Assembly (NCBI RefSeq): GCF_004134905.2
Contig: NZ_SDPQ02000001.1
Location: 868,001 to 932,000, forward strand
Origin: Aeromicrobium ginsengisoli
GTDB lineage: Bacteria > Actinomycetota > Actinomycetes > Propionibacteriales > Nocardioidaceae
Direction: 5' to 3'
DNA length: 64,000 nucleotides
The notes beneath the pieces were generated by a model. That model did no database searches. It saw only the letters and a list, made by a program, of their open reading frames with translations, and was not told the origin of the DNA. Shown here piece by piece: positions 25,589-33,863 of the stretch (position 1 is its first letter; every line of letters begins with the position of its first letter). The position numbers and the translations under genes were made by a program.

Positions 25589-28516
25589 CTAGACGCGGAT
25601 GGTGGACCGCTCGGCGATCATGGCCGCCTCGGTGCGACTGGACGCGCCGAGCTTGCGCAGGATCGCCGACACGTGGACGCTCGCGGTCTTGACGCTGATG
25701 AACAGCCGCTCGCCGATCTGCCGGTTGGTGAGGCCCTCCGCGATCAGGTCGAGCACCTGCTGCTCGCGGGCGGTGAGCTCGACCGATCCAGTCTCATGGC
25801 GGCCGGGGGCCCCTCCGAGCGGCAGCCCAGCCCGTTGGGCGAACGTGCGAGCCTGGTTCGTGATCAGCCCGGCGCCCAGCGTGTTGGCGGCGTCGATGGC
25901 CTGCTCGAGGGTCTCCACCGCCTCTGACCTCTGACCCGCACCGTGCTGCGCCATGCCGAGCCTCAGCAGCAGGTAAGGCCGGGTCTGCGCCAGAAGCGCC
26001 TCGGCACCTTCGAGCGCTCGCTGCCACTCGGCCACCCCGTCACCGGTGCGGGTGGGGCCGCCGAGCTCAGCATCGACGACCGCGTGCCAATGGTGGGAGT
26101 TGGGCCAGAACGAATCGGCATCGATCGCCTCGCGAAGCCGCTTCTCGGCATCGTCGACGTCGACCTCGGTGCTGCCGTCCGCCCGCAGCCGGGCGAGCGC
26201 CCGCGCGGCTTCTGCGTAGATCACGACCGAGTGACCCGGCAGGGAGCGGAACTCGGCGGAGATCACGTGGGACAGGTGGCCCCAGGCCGCAGCCGCATCA
26301 TCCTGGGCCAGCGCGAGCTCACCGGCGAGTCGGACGTACTGAAGCCGGGTCTGCACCTCCACCTCGGCCAACGCGACCATGTGCGGACTCCAGTGCTTGA
26401 ACATGCGCTCTGCGGCCTCGAGATCGCCCCGCCACAGGGTCGACCACACCTTGGCCCGCAGGAGGTAGACCCGGAATGTCAGCGGCGGCGACAGCGCGAT
26501 CACGCGGTCGAGCAGGCGATTCGCGCGTTCCCACTCACCCCGGGCGAACAGGGGGTCGATCATGTTGGACGCGAGGATGGCACCTGAGCTGCGCTCGACG
26601 CCCAGCTCGCGCGAGCGGTCGAGTCCTTCGTCGGCGACCGCCACAGACTCGTCGTAGCGCCCCAGCAGGTTGAGCATGTCGGAGTAGTTGACGCGGAAAC
26701 GCAGGAGCGCGTCGGAGTTGCCTTCGGCGAGGTCCTTGGCCTGCTCGAGGTCTGCGAGTCCGCCCTCGACATCGCCCCCGTGCGCCCGGGCGACGCCCCG
26801 GATGTTGGAGGCCACCGATGCAGCCTCGGGGTCACTGATCTCCTGCGCGAGCTCGAGTGCCTGGGTGGCCATGTCGACCGCGTTGGGCTGCGCGCCCTCG
26901 ATCATGTAGCGCGCGGCGAGGCGGTAGAGGATCGTCGCTCTCAGCGACTCGTTGGCGCCCGGCGGCACCAGCTCGAGGGCCTCCCTGAGCAACGGGATCG
27001 CGCCCAGCTTGGCGGTGTTCTGCAAGCACTGCGCCTTGAGCATCAGGTGACGGGCGAGGTCAGGACCATCGACGTCGCCGAGCGCGATGGCCAGGGTGAT
27101 CGTGCCGAGAGCGCGTTCGGGTTCACCTGCCGTGTGGAGGTAGGCGGCGACCTTGCCCATGAGCTTGGACCGCGGCATGCCGGCGACCGACTCGGCGTCA
27201 TCGATCGCATCCCAGATCTCGAGGGCGCGCTCCCCCATCTGGGCGGCCGTGGCGTAGGCGTAGGCCTGCGAGGCGCTTCGCATCGCCGCGATCTTGGCAG
27301 GAAAGGCCTTGGCGTGGTTGTTGGCAGCGTGCCAGTGATAGGCGATCTCGGTGATGTCACCGGGCTTCTCCCGGCCGGCGAGTGCCTCGGCATAGCGGCC
27401 GTGAAAGCGGGTGCGCTCCCCCGGCAGCAGGTCGCCGTGCACGGCTTCGCGCACGAGGGCGTGCCGGAATGTGTAGGCGCTGTCGTCCACCATGAGGACG
27501 TTGGCGACGACTGCCGCGCGGGCCGCGGCGTCAAGCTGCTCGGGACCGCCGTCGAAGACGTCCTCGACGAGGTCGTGCTCGACCCGCTGGCCGCCTGCGG
27601 AGACGACGCGGAGGAAGTATTGAGTGGCATCGTCGAGGCGCTCGTAGCGGGCGAGCAGGACATCGCGCAGGGTCTCCGGAAGGATCGAGTCCTCGCTCGC
27701 GAGCAGCTCCTCCACGAAGAACGGCACGCCCTCACTGCGCTCGAAGACGCTCTCGACCAGATCGAAGTCAGGCGTACGCCCGAGGATCGACTGCGCCTGC
27801 TTGCGTACTTGTGCACGCGTCAGCCGACGGAGCTCGAGCCGCTTGGCACGTCGGCCACGCTCGATCTCGGTCAGGAACACGCGCAGCGGATGGCCACGGT
27901 GGACGTCGTCACTGCGATAGGTCAAGACGATCATGATCGGGCCGGATGCCACGGCGCGCAGCAGGAATCGCAGCACCGTCAGGGTCGCCTCGTCGGCCCA
28001 GTGCAGGTCCTCGATCACGACGATCACCGGGCGCTCGCGCGCGAAGTGTTCGAGCAGCAGAGCCACACCCTCGTGGAGCCGGTTCTCGTTGGCTCCGCCC
28101 GCGACGTGGTCGCCGAGCTCGGGCAGCAGCACACCGATGGTGTCCCACCCCGGGCCCGCCGCCTCGAGCACGCGCTCGGTGCCCGCCTGGTCGACCAGCT
28201 CGCGCAGCACCGCGGTGATCGGTGCGTATGGCGTGGCGACCTCGCCGAGGTCGACGCACTGTCCGCGAAGGATGCGCGCAGAATCGGCGTTGCGGGCCGT
28301 GAACTCAGCGAGCAGCCGGCTCTTGCCGATGCCGGCCTCGCCGGCGACCACGACGGCCCTCGGCTCGCCGGCGACAACCTGCGCATAGAGTGCGTCGAGC
28401 TCGCGCAGGTCGGCATCACGGCCGATCAAAGCGGCACTGGAGGGCGGGAGGTGCACGCCTTCATCGTGCCACCTCCCGCCCACAGAATCGTGTGGTTCGC
28501 CGCGGCCTTCAGCCAT
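25589..28516 (-). CDS. LAL-type LuxR family transcriptional regulator with N-terminal ATPase
   Basis: A 975-residue protein. Residues about 25-330 form a STAND-type ATPase with Walker A VVVAGEAGIGKSRLL and Walker B-like VIVVIEDLHWADEA. Residues 400-890 are helical, TPR-like. Residues about 910-970 are the LuxR helix-turn-helix: LTAREQQVLDLIAEGLTNRQ then GERLFISVKTASVHVSAILR. Large regulators of this type bind ATP and an inducer and activate nearby promoters. The ATG at 28516 overlaps the end of small gene B by eight bases; a GTG at 28456 is an alternative start. Both adjacent small genes carry the same upstream motif, so they and the regulator itself are candidate targets. Confidence 0.92.
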   Translation of the reverse strand: MAEGRGEPHDSVGGRWHDEGVHLPPSSAALIGRDADLRELDALYAQVVAGEPRAVVVAGEAGIGKSRLLAEFTARNADSARILRGQCVDLGEVATPYAPITAVLRELVDQAGTERVLEAAGPGWDTIGVLLPELGDHVAGGANENRLHEGVALLLEHFARERPVIVVIEDLHWADEATLTVLRFLLRAVASGPIMIVLTYRSDDVHRGHPLRVFLTEIERGRRAKRLELRRLTRAQVRKQAQSILGRTPDFDLVESVFERSEGVPFFVEELLASEDSILPETLRDVLLARYERLDDATQYFLRVVSAGGQRVEHDLVEDVFDGGPEQLDAAARAAVVANVLMVDDSAYTFRHALVREAVHGDLLPGERTRFHGRYAEALAGREKPGDITEIAYHWHAANNHAKAFPAKIAAMRSASQAYAYATAAQMGERALEIWDAIDDAESVAGMPRSKLMGKVAAYLHTAGEPERALGTITLAIALGDVDGPDLARHLMLKAQCLQNTAKLGAIPLLREALELVPPGANESLRATILYRLAARYMIEGAQPNAVDMATQALELAQEISDPEAASVASNIRGVARAHGGDVEGGLADLEQAKDLAEGNSDALLRFRVNYSDMLNLLGRYDESVAVADEGLDRSRELGVERSSGAILASNMIDPLFARGEWERANRLLDRVIALSPPLTFRVYLLRAKVWSTLWRGDLEAAERMFKHWSPHMVALAEVEVQTRLQYVRLAGELALAQDDAAAAWGHLSHVISAEFRSLPGHSVVIYAEAARALARLRADGSTEVDVDDAEKRLREAIDADSFWPNSHHWHAVVDAELGGPTRTGDGVAEWQRALEGAEALLAQTRPYLLLRLGMAQHGAGQRSEAVETLEQAIDAANTLGAGLITNQARTFAQRAGLPLGGAPGRHETGSVELTAREQQVLDLIAEGLTNRQIGERLFISVKTASVHVSAILRKLGASSRTEAAMIAERSTIRV

Positions 28517-28712
28517 GCGCGGGAGCGTCCGAGAACAGCTCCGCCAGCCGGTGCCGCACGGTGTAGGAGAGACCTCGACCGCCCGGCGCCCGACGAGCCT
28601 TCGCGCGTGCGCCCTGGCGTTCCAGGACGATGCGCCGACGCTCGTTGCGGAGGTTCAGCTCCTGCTCGCGCTGACGGTAGAGCGTGGACTCCACATATTC
28701 CGATGCAGTCAT
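28509..28712 (-). CDS. 67-residue small protein B of the LAL module
   Basis: A basic helical protein beginning MTASEYVESTLYRQREQELN. Residues 14-32 share the QRE/L/ERRR/ER pattern with small protein A; the C-terminal half (GLSYTVRHRLAELFSDAP) is different. GAAGGAG lies nine bases before the ATG at 28712, so the upstream extension to 28772 is not used. It overlaps the start of the LAL gene by eight bases, which indicates co-transcription and coupled translation. Motif copy B lies 44 bases upstream. No known domain is recognised. Confidence 0.68.
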   Translation of the reverse strand: MTASEYVESTLYRQREQELNLRNERRRIVLERQGARAKARRAPGGRGLSYTVRHRLAELFSDAPAHG

Positions 28713-28755
28713 GGTGACCACTCCTTCGATCTCGATGTCTCCATCGTGATTTCTA

Positions 28756-28792
28756 AGGTGGGGTCGGCACATCGGACGAATGCCCTATCTTC
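28756..28792 (-). promoter_or_regulatory. Shared 37-bp upstream motif, copy B
   Basis: Same blocks and spacing as copy A (AGGTGGG, five variable bases, CACATCGG, then ATGCCCTA and CTTC on the plus strand). It would serve small gene B and the LAL gene as one transcription unit. Confidence 0.6.
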
Positions 28793-28825
28793 GTCCTGAC
28801 CTGCAGTTGAGCTGCCCTAAGGCGC

Positions 28826-30757
28826 TCAGACGACGGTGAGCGGCAGGAGGTTCTTGCCGGTGGGCCCGATCTGGATCTCGAGGTCCATCTGCGGGCACAC
28901 GCCGCAGTCGAAGCACGGCGTCCAGCGGCAGTCCTCGACCTCGAGGGCGCCATCGGGATTGAGCGAGTCCTGCCAGTCCTCCCACAGCCAGTCGCGGTCG
29001 AGGCCGGCGTCGAGGTGGTCCCACGGGAGCACTTCGGCGTACTCGCGCTCGCGGACGGTGTACCAGTCGAGGTCGACCGGCTCGTCGGCCAGCGCCTCAG
29101 CGGTCTTGTCGGCCCAACGGTCGTACGAGAAGTGCTCGCTCCAGCCGTCGAACCGGCCGCCGTCACGCCACACCGCCTCGATGACCCGGCCGACGCGACG
29201 GTCGCCGCGGGACAGGAGTCCTTCGATGATGCCGGGCTTGCCGTCGTGATAGCGGAAGCCGATCGCCTTGCCGTAGCGCTTGTCGGCGCGGACCGCGTCG
29301 CGGAGCTTCTTGAGCCGCTCGTCCGTCGTCTCGTGGTCGAGCTGCGAGGCCCACTGGAACGGCGTGTGCGGCTTGGGCACGAACCCGCCGATCGACACGG
29401 TGCAGCGGATGTCGTTGCGGCCGGAGACCTCTCGGCCGGTCTGGATGACGCGCTTGGCGAGCTCGCCGATCTGCATCACGTCGTCGTCGGTCTCGGTCGG
29501 CAGGCCGCACATGAAGTAGAGCTTGACCTGACGCCAGCCGTGCGAATAGGCAGCGGCGACCGTGCGGATGAGGTCCTCCTCGGTCACCATCTTGTTGATG
29601 ACCTTGCGGAGGCGCTCGCTGCCGCCCTCGGGCGCGAACGTCAGGCCGGAGCGGCGACCGTTGCGGCTGAACTCATTGGCCAGCGTGATGTTGAAGGCGT
29701 CGACGCGGGTCGACGGCAGCGACAAGGAGGTGTTGGTGCCCTCGTAGCGGTCGCCGAGCTGCTTGGCGACCTCGCCGATCTCGGTGTGGTCGGCGCTGGA
29801 CAGCGACAGCAGCCCGACCTCCTCGAAGCCGGTCTTGTCGAGCCCGTTCTGCACCATCGCGCCGATGCCCTCGATCGAGCGCTCGCGCACGGGCCGGGTG
29901 ATCATGCCGGCCTGGCAGAACCGGCAGCCACGCGTGCAGCCGCGGAAGATCTCGACGCTGAAGCGCTCGTGCACGGTCTCGGCGAGCGGGACCAGCGGGT
30001 TCTTGGGGTACGGCCAGGAGTCGAGGTCCATCAGCGTGTGCTTCGCGACGCGCCACGGGACACCGGGGCGGTTGGGCACGATCCGCTGGATGCGACCGTC
30101 GGGGAGGTAGGCCACGTCGTAGAACTTCGGGACGTACACGCCGCCGGACTTCGCGAGACGCATCAGGACCTCGTCGCGACCGCCGGGGCGCCCCTCGGCC
30201 TTCCACTCACGGACGACCTCGCTGATCGCCAGCACGATCTCCTCGCCGTCGCCGAGCACCGCGGCGTCGAGGAAGTCGGCGATCGGCTCGGGGTTGAACG
30301 CCGAGTGGCCACCGGCGATGACGATCGGATCGTCATCGCCGCGGTCGACCGCGTGCAGCGGCATGCCGGCGAGGTCGATCGCCGTCAGGAAGTTGGTGTA
30401 GCCGAGCTCGGTCGAGAACGAGACGCCGAACAGGTCGAACGCCCGGACCGGGCGATGTGCGTCGACCGTGAACTGCGGAATGCCGTTGTCGCGCATGACC
30501 TTCTCCATGTCGGAGAACACCGCGTACGTACGCTCAGCCAGGATCCAGTCGCGCTCGTTGAGGACTTCGTAGAGGATCTGCACGCCCTGGTTGGGCAGCC
30601 CCACCTCGTACGCGTCGGGGTACATCAGGGCCCAGCGCACCTGGGCGGAGTCCCACTCCTTGCTCGTCGCGTTGAGCTCGCCGCCGACGTACTGAATGGG
30701 CTTGCCGACAGACGGCAGCAGCGGTTCCAGGCGTGGGAAGAGGGACTCGACGGGCAT
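28826..30757 (-). CDS. TIGR03960 family B12-binding/radical SAM protein
   Basis: A 643-residue protein. The N-terminal half resembles a B12-binding-like fold (ALMYPDAYEVGLPNQG), and the middle carries the radical-SAM cluster motif in FRGCTRGCRFCQAGMITRP (C-x3-C-x2-C). The C-terminal part has extra cysteines in PCFDCGVCPQ. The family is paired with TIGR03936 proteins and is thought to modify a nucleic-acid or protein target, but the reaction is not settled. The ATG at 30757 follows a leaderless -10 box. Its partner gene is separated from it by the LAL module. Confidence 0.9.
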   Translation of the reverse strand: MPVESLFPRLEPLLPSVGKPIQYVGGELNATSKEWDSAQVRWALMYPDAYEVGLPNQGVQILYEVLNERDWILAERTYAVFSDMEKVMRDNGIPQFTVDAHRPVRAFDLFGVSFSTELGYTNFLTAIDLAGMPLHAVDRGDDDPIVIAGGHSAFNPEPIADFLDAAVLGDGEEIVLAISEVVREWKAEGRPGGRDEVLMRLAKSGGVYVPKFYDVAYLPDGRIQRIVPNRPGVPWRVAKHTLMDLDSWPYPKNPLVPLAETVHERFSVEIFRGCTRGCRFCQAGMITRPVRERSIEGIGAMVQNGLDKTGFEEVGLLSLSSADHTEIGEVAKQLGDRYEGTNTSLSLPSTRVDAFNITLANEFSRNGRRSGLTFAPEGGSERLRKVINKMVTEEDLIRTVAAAYSHGWRQVKLYFMCGLPTETDDDVMQIGELAKRVIQTGREVSGRNDIRCTVSIGGFVPKPHTPFQWASQLDHETTDERLKKLRDAVRADKRYGKAIGFRYHDGKPGIIEGLLSRGDRRVGRVIEAVWRDGGRFDGWSEHFSYDRWADKTAEALADEPVDLDWYTVREREYAEVLPWDHLDAGLDRDWLWEDWQDSLNPDGALEVEDCRWTPCFDCGVCPQMDLEIQIGPTGKNLLPLTVV

Positions 30758-30763
30758 GCCCCT

Positions 30764-30769
30764 AGGTTA
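30764..30769 (-). promoter_or_regulatory. Putative leaderless -10 box of the TIGR03960 gene
   Basis: TAACCT, then six bases (AGGGGC), then ATG. Confidence 0.5.
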
Positions 30770-30807
30770 GGCGCTGCACCGCACGGCGCGAAAACGTCGC
30801 TCGTGGG

Positions 30808-30859
30808 GACCGATCTTCATGCGTTCGCGCTGCCCCGACATCGCAAACGCAGGTGGGTC
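30808..30859. repeat. Palindromic repeat copy 1 (right arm degenerate)
   Basis: The left arm GACCGATCTTCATGCGTT is the exact complement of the right arm of copy 4; the right arm keeps AACGC and GGTC but the middle is shortened. It is one of four related hairpins flanking the gene at 31032. Confidence 0.7.
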
Positions 30860-30871
30860 GCCGTGCAGGTC

Positions 30872-30927
30872 GACCGATATCCATGCCTTTGCGTCGTCCG
30901 AACACCAAGAACGCATGAAGATCCGTC
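30872..30927. repeat. Palindromic repeat copy 2
   Basis: The left arm GACCGATATCCATGC and the right arm AACGCATGAAGATCCGTC pair imperfectly across a loop of about 20 bases. It is the same family as copies 1, 3 and 4. The rest of 30928-31031 shows no recognisable promoter. Confidence 0.7.
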
Positions 30928-31031
30928 GCCATCCACAGGCTTGACCGGACCTCGGAAGGCTCCACAGGACGTACGCCTGACGGTGCGCGCACCGGTGCCG
31001 ACCGCGAACGTCTTGATGTATGGAGTCCGTC

Positions 31032-32012
31032 ATGCGCGTCGCCGAGGCGAACGCCCGACATGGCAAGGGTGTTGTACGGCACCGGGTCGATCGCGGCATG
31101 TGGCAAAGGCCCTGTCGCGGCGTGATCGTCACGCACAATGGCCCACTCACCAGTGAACAAGCCTGGGCGGTCGCGCTCGCGTCAGCTCCGCCCCGGTCGG
31201 CTCTCGCCGGGCCGACTGCGCTCGAGGTGCACGGGATGGACGGCTTCAAGGACGATCAGATCCACGTTGTGATCCCCGCAGGTGGTCGCGCGCCTTCCTG
31301 GGAAGGGCTCGTCGTCCACGAGAGCACCGAGCTCAGCAACGCTGACGTTCATCCGCTGGAGGAGCCCCGGCGAACCCGAGTCGCCCGGAGCGTCATCGAC
31401 CTGGCGAGCTGGTGCACCAACGATCGCTACGCCCGCGCGGCAGTCATAGCAGCGCTGCAGCAGGGCCTCGCCAACACTGCCCGGATGCGGGATGCCCTCA
31501 CTCGACGAGGTCCATGTCGACGGCGCGGGCTGATCATCGAGTCGATCCTTGATGCCGCCGGCGGCATACAGTCACTCCCCGAACGCGACTTCGACGCACT
31601 GTGGCGAGCGGCCGGACTGCCGCGACCGACCCGGCAGCGTCGCGTACGCGGCACGGACGGGCGTTACTACCTCGATGCATCGTGGGAGTCGCTGGGCATG
31701 TCCGCAGAGATCCATGGGATCCCGCACCACGCGGTGCGCCAATGGGATGCCGATCTCCGTCGGGCCAATGAGATCGTCATCGGCGGCGACCGCTTGCTGA
31801 TCTTCTCCTCGTACGCGATTCGCCACGAACAGGTCGCGGTCGCCGATCAGCTGTTCCGGATGGCCAGAACTTGCGGGTGGACCGGACCTGAGCCCGATCT
31901 CCATGCGTTGCGGGCGCTGCAGCACCCCAAACGCATGAAGTTCCGTCGAAGCGGAGTCGAGGGCGGACCGATCAACATGCGTTCGCGTCGCCAACACAGC
32001 GCAAACGCATGA
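31032..32012 (+). CDS. AbiEi/DUF559-type protein (N-terminal wHTH-like, C-terminal Vsr-like fold)
   Basis: A 326-residue protein. The N-terminal half has the AbiEi-antitoxin-like layout (RHRVDRGMWQRPCRGVIV, then ALAGPTALEVHGM). The C-terminal part has the DUF559 pattern of Vsr-like endonucleases: Glu near 170 in IIESILD, Asp near 215 in YYLDASWES, and Glu near 226 with His in SAEIHGIPHH. Enzyme activity is not proven. The ATG at 31032 has GGAG six bases upstream; an ATG at 31020 does not. Repeats 1-2 lie upstream, and repeats 3-4 lie within the last 40 codons, so the C-terminal tail is repeat-encoded. Confidence 0.72.
   Translation: MRVAEANARHGKGVVRHRVDRGMWQRPCRGVIVTHNGPLTSEQAWAVALASAPPRSALAGPTALEVHGMDGFKDDQIHVVIPAGGRAPSWEGLVVHESTELSNADVHPLEEPRRTRVARSVIDLASWCTNDRYARAAVIAALQQGLANTARMRDALTRRGPCRRRGLIIESILDAAGGIQSLPERDFDALWRAAGLPRPTRQRRVRGTDGRYYLDASWESLGMSAEIHGIPHHAVRQWDADLRRANEIVIGGDRLLIFSSYAIRHEQVAVADQLFRMARTCGWTGPEPDLHALRALQHPKRMKFRRSGVEGGPINMRSRRQHSANA
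31892..31947. repeat. Palindromic repeat copy 3 (inside coding sequence)
   Basis: CCCGATCTCCATGCGTTG and AACGCATGAAGTTCCGTC form the arms. It lies in frame within the 3' end of the gene at 31032. Confidence 0.7.
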
Positions 32013-32022
32013 AGATCGGTCC
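31965..32022. repeat. Palindromic repeat copy 4 (most complete, contains the stop codon)
   Basis: 23-base arms (31965-31987 and 32000-32022) agree at 20 positions around a 12-base loop. The TGA stop of the gene at 31032 lies inside the right arm (32010-32012). As RNA it would also form a terminator-like hairpin. Confidence 0.75.
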
Positions 32023-32054
32023 AAACCGGGGCGCAGACACTCGGATGGACACCC

Positions 32055-32060
32055 TAGGCT
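32055..32060 (+). promoter_or_regulatory. Putative leaderless -10 box of the gene at 32067
   Basis: TAGGCT, six bases, then GTG at 32067. Confidence 0.5.
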
Positions 32061-32066
32061 CGACGT

Positions 32067-32693
32067 GTGAGACGCAAACCCCGCGAGAAGCGCCCGTTCT
32101 CCTTGAAGTACGTACCGGTCGCGACCGACGGCGGTCCCGACCAGGTCCTCACGATCGAGAACCACACCGAGGTGTCGGTCCTGCCGACGCTCGCCTTCAC
32201 GCCGATCAGCGTCTACGGGCACGAGCTGCCCCATGTCGTGACGCAGACCGTGAACGGCTCACACCTCGGAGGACCGCTGCTGCCGGCCGGCGGGACGCTG
32301 CGCGACATCTTGCGCTTCGACGGCCCCGGCAGCCGCCAGGTCCGCGGCGTGCGGGTCGAGCTGGCGGCGGTCGAGGAGATCGACCATCCGGCGCTCGAGC
32401 AGGACACCCGCAGCGTCATGATCGACCTGGAGCAGAAGGCCACGGACGAGCCCGCCGACTTCTGGGGCATCGGGCTGGTCAACCCCAACTCGTTCGGCGT
32501 GACCGTCCGCGTGTCGCTCCTGGAGTTCGAGGAGCGGGAGCGCGACTTCCCCAGGCAGGTCGTCGACGTCGTCACGCTGCAGGAGGACGTCGACCTCGCC
32601 TCGGTGTCCAACCACGTGATCTGGCTGCCCGAGGACGTACGCGGTCAGTTCCACGAGGTTGTGCACCACCTGCGCCAGCCGACGTACGCCTGA
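32067..32693 (+). CDS. Hypothetical protein, no recognised domain
   Basis: A 208-residue acidic cytosolic protein with a basic start (MRRKPREKRPFSLKYVPV). It appears rich in beta strands, with VLTIENHTEVSVLPTLAFTP and WGIGLVNPNSFGVTVRVSLL as clear segments. No signal peptide, membrane helix or catalytic motif is seen. The GTG start is supported by the leaderless -10 box. It is convergent with the F420-reductase-like gene with one base between them. Confidence 0.6.
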   Translation: MRRKPREKRPFSLKYVPVATDGGPDQVLTIENHTEVSVLPTLAFTPISVYGHELPHVVTQTVNGSHLGGPLLPAGGTLRDILRFDGPGSRQVRGVRVELAAVEEIDHPALEQDTRSVMIDLEQKATDEPADFWGIGLVNPNSFGVTVRVSLLEFEERERDFPRQVVDVVTLQEDVDLASVSNHVIWLPEDVRGQFHEVVHHLRQPTYA

Positions 32694-32694
32694 G

Positions 32695-33348
32695 TCAGCC
32701 GGAGTTGATCGCCCAGTTGAACCGCGGGGCGTCCGAGCCGCGCGCCATCGTCACCCGCATCCACAGCGACATCGTCATCTCCACCGCGGCAGCCGTGTCG
32801 ATGCCGCCGAGGTCGACGACCTGCACGGGTCGCCAGCCCAGCGTGGCGAGGAGCTCCCGGGCCTGATCCTTGGCCGCGGCGTCGTCACCGCTGAGGAACA
32901 CCACGTGGTCACCCTCGACGATCGACGGGTCCACCATCACGGTGCAGTTCATGGTGTTGAGCGCCTTCACGACACGCAACTCCGGGAATGCCGTCTGGAT
33001 GCGCTGGCCCAGCGAGTCGTCGGCCGACGCCAACGGCTTGGGGAAGCCACCCTCGACAGGTTCGAGCTCGTTGGACACGTCGATGAGGGTCTTGCCGGCG
33101 AGAGCCTCCGCGCCGACGCTCTCGAGCGCGGCGATCGAGTGCAGGCCGTTGGTCGCGTTGACGATGACCTCGGCGTGGGCCACCGCATCGGCGAACGAGC
33201 CAGTGCGCACGCCGAGCGCGGCAACCGGCTCGAGGCTCGGGGAGTCAGCCGTACGCGCGCCGACGAGGACGTCGACACCCAGCTCGGCCAGCCGCGCCGC
33301 GAACGTACGGCCGACGATGCCGGTGCCGAGCACCCCGATCGAGGTCAT
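32695..33348 (-). CDS. NAD(P)-binding oxidoreductase, F420-reductase-like (NADPH:F420 family)
   Basis: A 217-residue Rossmann protein opening with SIGVLGTGIVGRTFAARLA (G-x-G-x-x-G) and continuing with GSFADAVAHAEVIVNAT, VSNELEPVEGG and VKALNTMNC, the layout of NADPH-dependent F420 reductase relatives. In true F420 reductases this fold transfers hydride between NADPH and coenzyme F420; many homologues have other uncharacterised substrates. Its ATG overlaps the TGA of ndk (ATGA), so it is translated with ndk. Confidence 0.78.
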   Translation of the reverse strand: MTSIGVLGTGIVGRTFAARLAELGVDVLVGARTADSPSLEPVAALGVRTGSFADAVAHAEVIVNATNGLHSIAALESVGAEALAGKTLIDVSNELEPVEGGFPKPLASADDSLGQRIQTAFPELRVVKALNTMNCTVMVDPSIVEGDHVVFLSGDDAAAKDQARELLATLGWRPVQVVDLGGIDTAAAVEMTMSLWMRVTMARGSDAPRFNWAINSG

Positions 33349-33755
33349 GACAGCTCGGGGAACCAGAGGTCGATCTCGCGCTTGGCCGACTCCTCGGAGT
33401 CCGAGGCGTGCACGAGGTTCTCGCGGTTCGACAGCGACAGGTCGCCGCGGATCGTGCCGGGCGCAGCCTGGCGGCCGTCGGTGACGCCGTTGAGCAGGCG
33501 TACGACCGCGATGGCCTCGTCACCCTCGAGCACGAGCGCGACGAGCGGACCGGAGATCGCGAACTCACGGAGCGGCGGGTACCACGGCTGGTCGACGTGC
33601 TCGGCGTAGTGGGCATCGGCCTGGGCGGCGTCGATCGTCCGCTGCTCGAGCGCCACGATCGTCAGACCCTTGGCCTCGAACCGGGACAGGATCTGACCGG
33701 TCAGGCCGCGGCGTACGGCGTCGGGCTTGATCAGGACGAGGGTGCGTTGCGACAT
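33345..33755 (-). CDS. ndk: Nucleoside-diphosphate kinase
   Basis: A 136-residue enzyme beginning MSQRTLVLIKPDAVRRG. The phosphohistidine motif is NLVHASDSEESAKREI (family N-L-x-H-x-S-D). It transfers the gamma-phosphate of ATP to nucleoside diphosphates. The ATG at 33755 is preferred because TAGGTT lies six bases upstream; a TTG two codons earlier is the other possibility. The actinobacterial neighbours valS-folC-ndk are only partly kept here. Confidence 0.95.
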   Translation of the reverse strand: MSQRTLVLIKPDAVRRGLTGQILSRFEAKGLTIVALEQRTIDAAQADAHYAEHVDQPWYPPLREFAISGPLVALVLEGDEAIAVVRLLNGVTDGRQAAPGTIRGDLSLSNRENLVHASDSEESAKREIDLWFPELS

Positions 33756-33761
33756 GGCCAA

Positions 33762-33767
33762 AACCTA
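33762..33767 (-). promoter_or_regulatory. Putative leaderless -10 box of ndk
   Basis: TAGGTT, six bases, then ATG at 33755. Confidence 0.45.
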
Positions 33768-33863
33768 TCCTGCGACGCATCTCACTCCCGACGTGGACGC
33801 CCCCACCACCCCTGCGTACGTTCATGAGGTGGAGGGCCACGACGGCGCCTCGAAGGGAGACAC

